Assembly (NCBI GenBank): GCA_002329325.1
Contig: DCTX01000072.1
Location: forward strand, 1 to 8,380
Length of the DNA stretch: 8,380 nt
From: Anaerolineales bacterium UBA1429
GTDB lineage: Bacteria; Chloroflexota; Anaerolineae; UBA1429
Direction: 5' to 3'
This document shows positions 5,109 through 8,380 of the stretch, piece after piece. The notes below the pieces were generated by a model. It saw only the letters and a list, made by a program, of their open reading frames with translations. It did no database searches and was not told the DNA's origin. Made by a program: the position numbers and the translations under genes. Each line of letters begins with the position of its first letter. Positions within the stretch are counted from its first letter, which is position 1.

Positions 5109-6683
5109 ATGGGCAGACGCGGCAGATGGATCGTATTGGGGCTGGCGGCAGCGCTGCTGGCCGGCGGGGGTGGCTATTGGTGGTGGCAGTCGCAGCGGCC
5201 CGCTGCCGCGCAGACAGGCACCGACACAACGCGCACCACCGTGGCGCGCCGGGGCGACCTGGAGCTGGTTACGACAGCGGCCGGCACGGTGATCGCCGCC
5301 CACGAGCGCACTTTGGGCTTTCCGACCAGCGCCGAGCTGCTGGAACTGTACGTGGCCGTGGGCGAGCAGGTCGCCGCTGGCGACCCCCTGGCCCGCATAG
5401 ATGACCTGCAACTGCGTCAGGCCGTCTCCAGCGCCGAGATGCAGGTGCTCAAGGCCCAGATAGCGCTGGACGAAGCCCGCCAGAGTCATCAAGATCTCCT
5501 GGCCGAGGCAGATTCGCTGGCCTTGCTGGAGGCCCAGTCCGCCCTGCAGAGCGCCCAGGCGCGCCTGGCGGAGCTGCTGGCGCAGCCCACCGCCGCCGAG
5601 GTGGCCGCCGCCGAGGCGTCTCTGGCCCAGGCCCAAGAGGCCTACCGGCGCCTGCAAGAAGGCCCCACCGCCGACGAAATCCAGCAGGCCCAGTGGGACC
5701 TGGAGCGCTCCAAGAACAGCCTCTGGTCGGCGCAGATGAGCCGCGATGCCAGGGGCAACGAGCGGGAGATCGCCTCCGGCTCCTACGATCAGGCCCAGGT
5801 ATCGGTGCTGAACGCCGAGATCGCCGTCCAACAGGCCGAGATGTCGCTGCGCCAGTTGCAGGAGCCGGCCACCGATGTGGAGCTGGCCCAGGCCCGCGCC
5901 ACCGTGCTGGAGGCCCAGGAGCATCTGGCCACCGTGCGCCAGGGCGCCACCGAGGCAGAACTTGCCGAGGCAGAGCTGGCGGTGGCCAAGGCCCAGGAGA
6001 GCCTGGATGACCTGCAGAGCGGCCCTACCGAGACGGAGCTGGCCCAATCCGAGGCCCAGGTGCGCCAGGCTGAACTGGATCTGGAGCAGGCGGAGATTGC
6101 GCTTGAGAGCGCCCGTCGCGAGTTGGAGCAGGCCACCTTGACGGCCCCCTTTGACGGGACCATCATGGCCGTCCAGGGCCAGGTGGGCGACACGGTGGGT
6201 AGCGGCCTGATCACCCTGGCCGACCTCACCCGCCCCGTGCTCGAGATCTATGTGGATGAGACCGAGATGGATATGCTTCAGGTCGGCTATGAGGCTCAGG
6301 TTGAGCTGGACGCCCTGCCGGGCCAGTTCCTCTCCGGGCGCGTGACCCAGGTGGATCCAGGGCTGGCGAGCCAGGGCGGCATGCGCGTGGTGCGCGGGCT
6401 GGTGGAGCTGGATGCCGGCTCTCTGACCAAGCCCACGAGGCTGCCCACTGGCATGAGCGCCACGGTGGATATTATCGCGGGCCGCGCCACCAACGCCGTG
6501 CTGGTGCCCGTCGAGGCGCTGCGTGAGATCGAGCCCGGCCAGTATGCCCTCTTTGTAGTGGAGAATGGGCAACCGCGCCTACGCATGGTCGAGGTAGGCC
6601 TGATAGATATCACCTATGCTGAGATCACCTCCGGCCTGGAGGCCGGCGAGGTGGTAAGCACGGGTCTGGTTGAGGTACGCTAG
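5109..6683 (+). CDS. HlyD/MacA-family membrane-anchored efflux adaptor (YknX-like)
   Basis: This 524-residue adaptor subunit would partner the ATPase and FtsX-type permease that follow. A basic start (MGRRGR) precedes one hydrophobic segment (about 7-27), which is an uncleaved anchor or signal peptide. A split biotinyl-lipoyl-like domain comes first (about 60-98, with VGEQVAAGDPLARI) and resumes after the helical region at TLTAPFDGTIMAVQGQVGD (343-361). Between them (about 100-342) lies a long alpha-helical region rich in Ala, Glu, Gln and Leu, organised in 26-27 residue repeats. Beta-barrel and membrane-proximal domains follow (about 375-524), with LPTGMSATVDI (445-455) and VLVPVEAL (464-471) as family-like stretches. 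AAGGGAGG sits four bases before the ATG. It is longer than MacA (roughly 370 residues) because of the helical region. If the host has no outer membrane, a TolC-less YknX-like role fits better than MacA. Confidence 0.9.
   Translation: MGRRGRWIVLGLAAALLAGGGGYWWWQSQRPAAAQTGTDTTRTTVARRGDLELVTTAAGTVIAAHERTLGFPTSAELLELYVAVGEQVAAGDPLARIDDLQLRQAVSSAEMQVLKAQIALDEARQSHQDLLAEADSLALLEAQSALQSAQARLAELLAQPTAAEVAAAEASLAQAQEAYRRLQEGPTADEIQQAQWDLERSKNSLWSAQMSRDARGNEREIASGSYDQAQVSVLNAEIAVQQAEMSLRQLQEPATDVELAQARATVLEAQEHLATVRQGATEAELAEAELAVAKAQESLDDLQSGPTETELAQSEAQVRQAELDLEQAEIALESARRELEQATLTAPFDGTIMAVQGQVGDTVGSGLITLADLTRPVLEIYVDETEMDMLQVGYEAQVELDALPGQFLSGRVTQVDPGLASQGGMRVVRGLVELDAGSLTKPTRLPTGMSATVDIIAGRATNAVLVPVEALREIEPGQYALFVVENGQPRLRMVEVGLIDITYAEITSGLEAGEVVSTGLVEVR
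5586..6101 (+). repeat. Protein-level helical repeats in the adaptor
   Basis: Five units start at residues 160, 186, 253, 280 and 306, each beginning P-T, P-A-T or A-T and following roughly P-T-x-x-E-(V/I/L)-x-x-A-(E/Q), then A-(Q/K) and L-Q-x-G. Spacing is 26, 67, 27 and 26 residues. The 67-residue interval contains an insertion with RDARGNERE (213-220 region) that could be the tip of the hairpin. The DNA copies have diverged, so this is an old internal duplication and not a recent tandem repeat. Confidence 0.7.
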
Positions 6684-6684
6684 C

Positions 6685-7434
6685 ATGGAGAGTGACGCCC
6701 TCATCACCATCGAGGCCCTCACCAAGACGTATCAGATGGGCGAGGTGGAGGTGCAGGCCCTGCGCGGCGTGGACCTTCAGATCGCCCAGAACGAGTTCGT
6801 GGCCATCATGGGGCCGTCGGGATCGGGCAAGTCCACGCTGATGAACATCCTGGGCTGCCTCGATCGGCCCAGCAGCGGGCGCTACCTGTTGGCCGGCGAG
6901 GATGTGAGCCGCCTGGACAAGCGCGCCCTGGCCGAGATCCGCAACCGTCAGATAGGCTTTGTCTTTCAGTCCTTCAACCTGCTGCCGCGCACCACCGCCC
7001 TCCGGAACGTGATGCTGCCCATGCTCTATGACCGGCACAATCACTCCGGCGTGGGCGAACGGATGCGACGGGCACAGGAGGCGCTGGAGCTGGTCGGCCT
7101 GGCCGATCGCATCCATCACAGGCCCCACGAGCTCTCCGGCGGCGAGCGGCAGCGGGTGGCCATCGCCCGGGCGCTGGTCAACGATCCGGCCTTGATCCTG
7201 GCGGACGAGCCCACGGGCAACCTGGACAGCCGCTCCGGCGAGGAGATCATGGAGGCGCTGCATGCCGTGCACGCGGGAGGCGGCACCATCGTCATGATCA
7301 CCCACGAGCCCGACATCGCCGCCCATACACAACGCACCATCCACTTGCGCGACGGTCTGATCGAGCGCGTGGCCCACAATGGGCAACACCCATCGCAGGC
7401 GACCCCGGTCGGCGTCCAGGAGCAAGCATCATGA
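6685..7434 (+). CDS. MacB/LolD-type ABC exporter ATP-binding protein (YknY-like)
   Basis: This 249-residue ATPase drives the MacB-fold permease encoded next. It has Walker A GPSGSGKST (43-51), Q-loop Q95 in FVFQSFNLL, signature LSGGERQR (150-157), Walker B LILADEP (170-176), D-loop NLD (179-181) and switch H207. The FVFQSFNLLPR and ADEPTGNLDS wording is typical of the MacB/LolD/FtsE group. ATP is used here for conformational signalling across the membrane and not for a substrate-lined channel. The ATG at 6685 is one base after the adaptor stop, with GAGG (6672-6675) as ribosome site. A TTG at 6670 would add five residues and overlap the adaptor; I judge it less likely. The C-terminal 20 residues are polar and probably disordered. 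The stop overlaps the next start by ATGA. Confidence 0.93.
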   Translation: MESDALITIEALTKTYQMGEVEVQALRGVDLQIAQNEFVAIMGPSGSGKSTLMNILGCLDRPSSGRYLLAGEDVSRLDKRALAEIRNRQIGFVFQSFNLLPRTTALRNVMLPMLYDRHNHSGVGERMRRAQEALELVGLADRIHHRPHELSGGERQRVAIARALVNDPALILADEPTGNLDSRSGEEIMEALHAVHAGGGTIVMITHEPDIAAHTQRTIHLRDGLIERVAHNGQHPSQATPVGVQEQAS

Positions 7435-8380
7435 ACCCGATCGAAGTACTGCAGGTCGCCTGGGAAGGGCTGAGCAGCAACAAGATGCGTTCGTTGCTCA
7501 CCATGCTGGGCGTCATCATCGGCGTTGCGGCGGTCATCATCATGATGGGCGTGAGCGCAGGCACCGAGGCCGTCATCGCCGAGCAGATCAACAGCTTGGG
7601 GGCTAACCTCATCTTTGTCTCCGGCGCCATGACCCGGGCCGTCGTCAACCGCCAGACCACGGAGGGCGGCCTGGCCTTTCAGTCCTCCGGGGGCGGGCTG
7701 GTCTATGAGGATGCCGCGGCCATAGCCGCGCAGGTGCCCGGCGTCTCGGGCGTCTCGGTGGAACAACAGAGCGTCGAGATGGTCAAGGCGGGCGCCAACG
7801 CCGTGGACGGCGTGACCATCATGGGCACCACGCCCGACTTTCCCACGGTGCGCGGCGTGACCATCGTCGAGGGGCGCTTTTTCAACGAGCAGGAGCTAGA
7901 GCGCAACACCCGGGTCGCCGTCCTGGGGCCCTCCCTGGCCGAGAGCCTCTTTGGCGAGGCAGACCCCATCGGTGAGACGGTCCTTGTGGGCACCACCCGT
8001 CTGGCCGTCATCGGCATCGCGGCGCCCCGCGGCAGCGTGGGCGGTGTGGATTGGGATGGCTACCTGTACACCCCCATCACCGTGGTCTTTCGCCACTTTA
8101 CCCCCTCCTTCATGGCCCGCGTCATGGGGGACCGGGTGCGCATGATCTATGTGCAGGCAGAGAACGCAGAGGCCATTGACCCGGTGATCGAGCAGGTGAG
8201 CCTGCTGCTGGCACGACGCCACGGCGTCAGCCTGGATGAGGCCGATTTCAGCATTACCACCCAGCAGGACATGATCGCCACCCGCGAATCCACCACGGAA
8301 GCCTTCCGCTCGCTACTGGCCTGGGTGGCCGGGGTATCGCTGGTGGTCGGTGGCATCGGCATCATGAACATCATGATGGT
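7431..8380 (+). CDS. MacB/FtsX-family ABC permease, 3' end outside the window (YknZ-like)
   Basis: The reading frame is open from the ATG at 7431 to the window end, giving 316 complete codons without a stop. It begins with a short amphipathic segment (MNPIEVLQVAWEGL) and a first membrane helix (about residues 20-41, TMLGVIIGVAAVIIMMGVS). A large extracytoplasmic domain of MacB_PCD type follows (about 45-290), with TTPDFPTVRG (133-142), GRFFNEQE (148-155) and VAVLGPSLAESLFG (162-175). The second helix starts at about 296 and carries VVGGIGIMNIMMV, a hallmark of MacB permeases. The last two helices, roughly 90 residues, should lie beyond the window. The start is supported by AGGAG (7418-7422) 8 bases upstream and the ATGA overlap with the ATPase. 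It should dimerise and dock the HlyD-type adaptor. Confidence 0.93.
   Translation, partial: MNPIEVLQVAWEGLSSNKMRSLLTMLGVIIGVAAVIIMMGVSAGTEAVIAEQINSLGANLIFVSGAMTRAVVNRQTTEGGLAFQSSGGGLVYEDAAAIAAQVPGVSGVSVEQQSVEMVKAGANAVDGVTIMGTTPDFPTVRGVTIVEGRFFNEQELERNTRVAVLGPSLAESLFGEADPIGETVLVGTTRLAVIGIAAPRGSVGGVDWDGYLYTPITVVFRHFTPSFMARVMGDRVRMIYVQAENAEAIDPVIEQVSLLLARRHGVSLDEADFSITTQQDMIATRESTTEAFRSLLAWVAGVSLVVGGIGIMNIMM

Noticed and set aside
5040..6572. A 510-codon minus-strand open frame opposite the adaptor gene.
   Set aside because: The low-complexity G/L/H/Q product mirrors the helical repeats of the adaptor; it has no ribosome site or domain and is a shadow.
6625..7425. A 266-codon minus-strand open frame opposite the MacB-type ATPase.
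   Set aside because: It is antisense to a gene with every ABC motif intact and is explained by codon bias.

Overview
The window is high-GC bacterial DNA with dense coding. It carries two ABC export systems separated by a lone PLP-dependent aminotransferase gene, plus one small gene of unknown function. The gene families, the codon bias towards G/C and the style of the HlyD-type adaptor (a helical region built of short PT-x-x-E repeats) resemble Chloroflexota (Anaerolineae/Caldilineae-like). That placement is an inference from general familiarity and is not proven by any marker in the window.

Region 1 (1-3421) holds an ABC-2 type exporter of the COG4586/COG4587/COG3694 type: one ATPase (148-1131) and two different six-helix permeases (1825-2616 and 2618-3421). 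A good sigma70-like promoter lies at 37-65 and is surrounded by three GTCTCA sites. The trio is normally contiguous. Here a lower-GC segment with a divergently oriented small membrane-anchored protein gene (1202-1690, minus strand) sits between the ATPase and the first permease. The end of the ATPase gene still carries a well-placed Shine-Dalgarno and a GTGA overlap that could be the ancestral permease start, which suggests a secondary insertion.

Region 2 (3422-5108) holds a convergent intergenic stretch with hairpins, then a minus-strand DegT/DnrJ/EryC1/StrS aminotransferase (3603-4877). Its promoter (TTGTGG-N17-TATACT, minus strand) is overlain by a palindrome and a dyad. The divergent intergenic region also carries two 13-bp palindromes of the same 6-1-6 architecture upstream of the next operon.

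Region 3 (5109-8380) holds a tightly packed MacAB/YknXYZ-like operon: a membrane-anchored HlyD-family adaptor (5109-6683), a MacB/LolD-type ATPase (6685-7434) and an FtsX/MacB-fold permease (7431 onward) that runs off the window. Gaps are 1 bp and a 4-bp ATGA overlap, so the three are probably co-transcribed and translationally coupled. Together they would form a mechanotransmission-type exporter.

I see no tRNA, rRNA, CRISPR array, transposase or other mobile-element gene. No wholly new system is evident. The points most worth following are the interrupted ABC operon and the palindrome-rich control region at 4878-5108.
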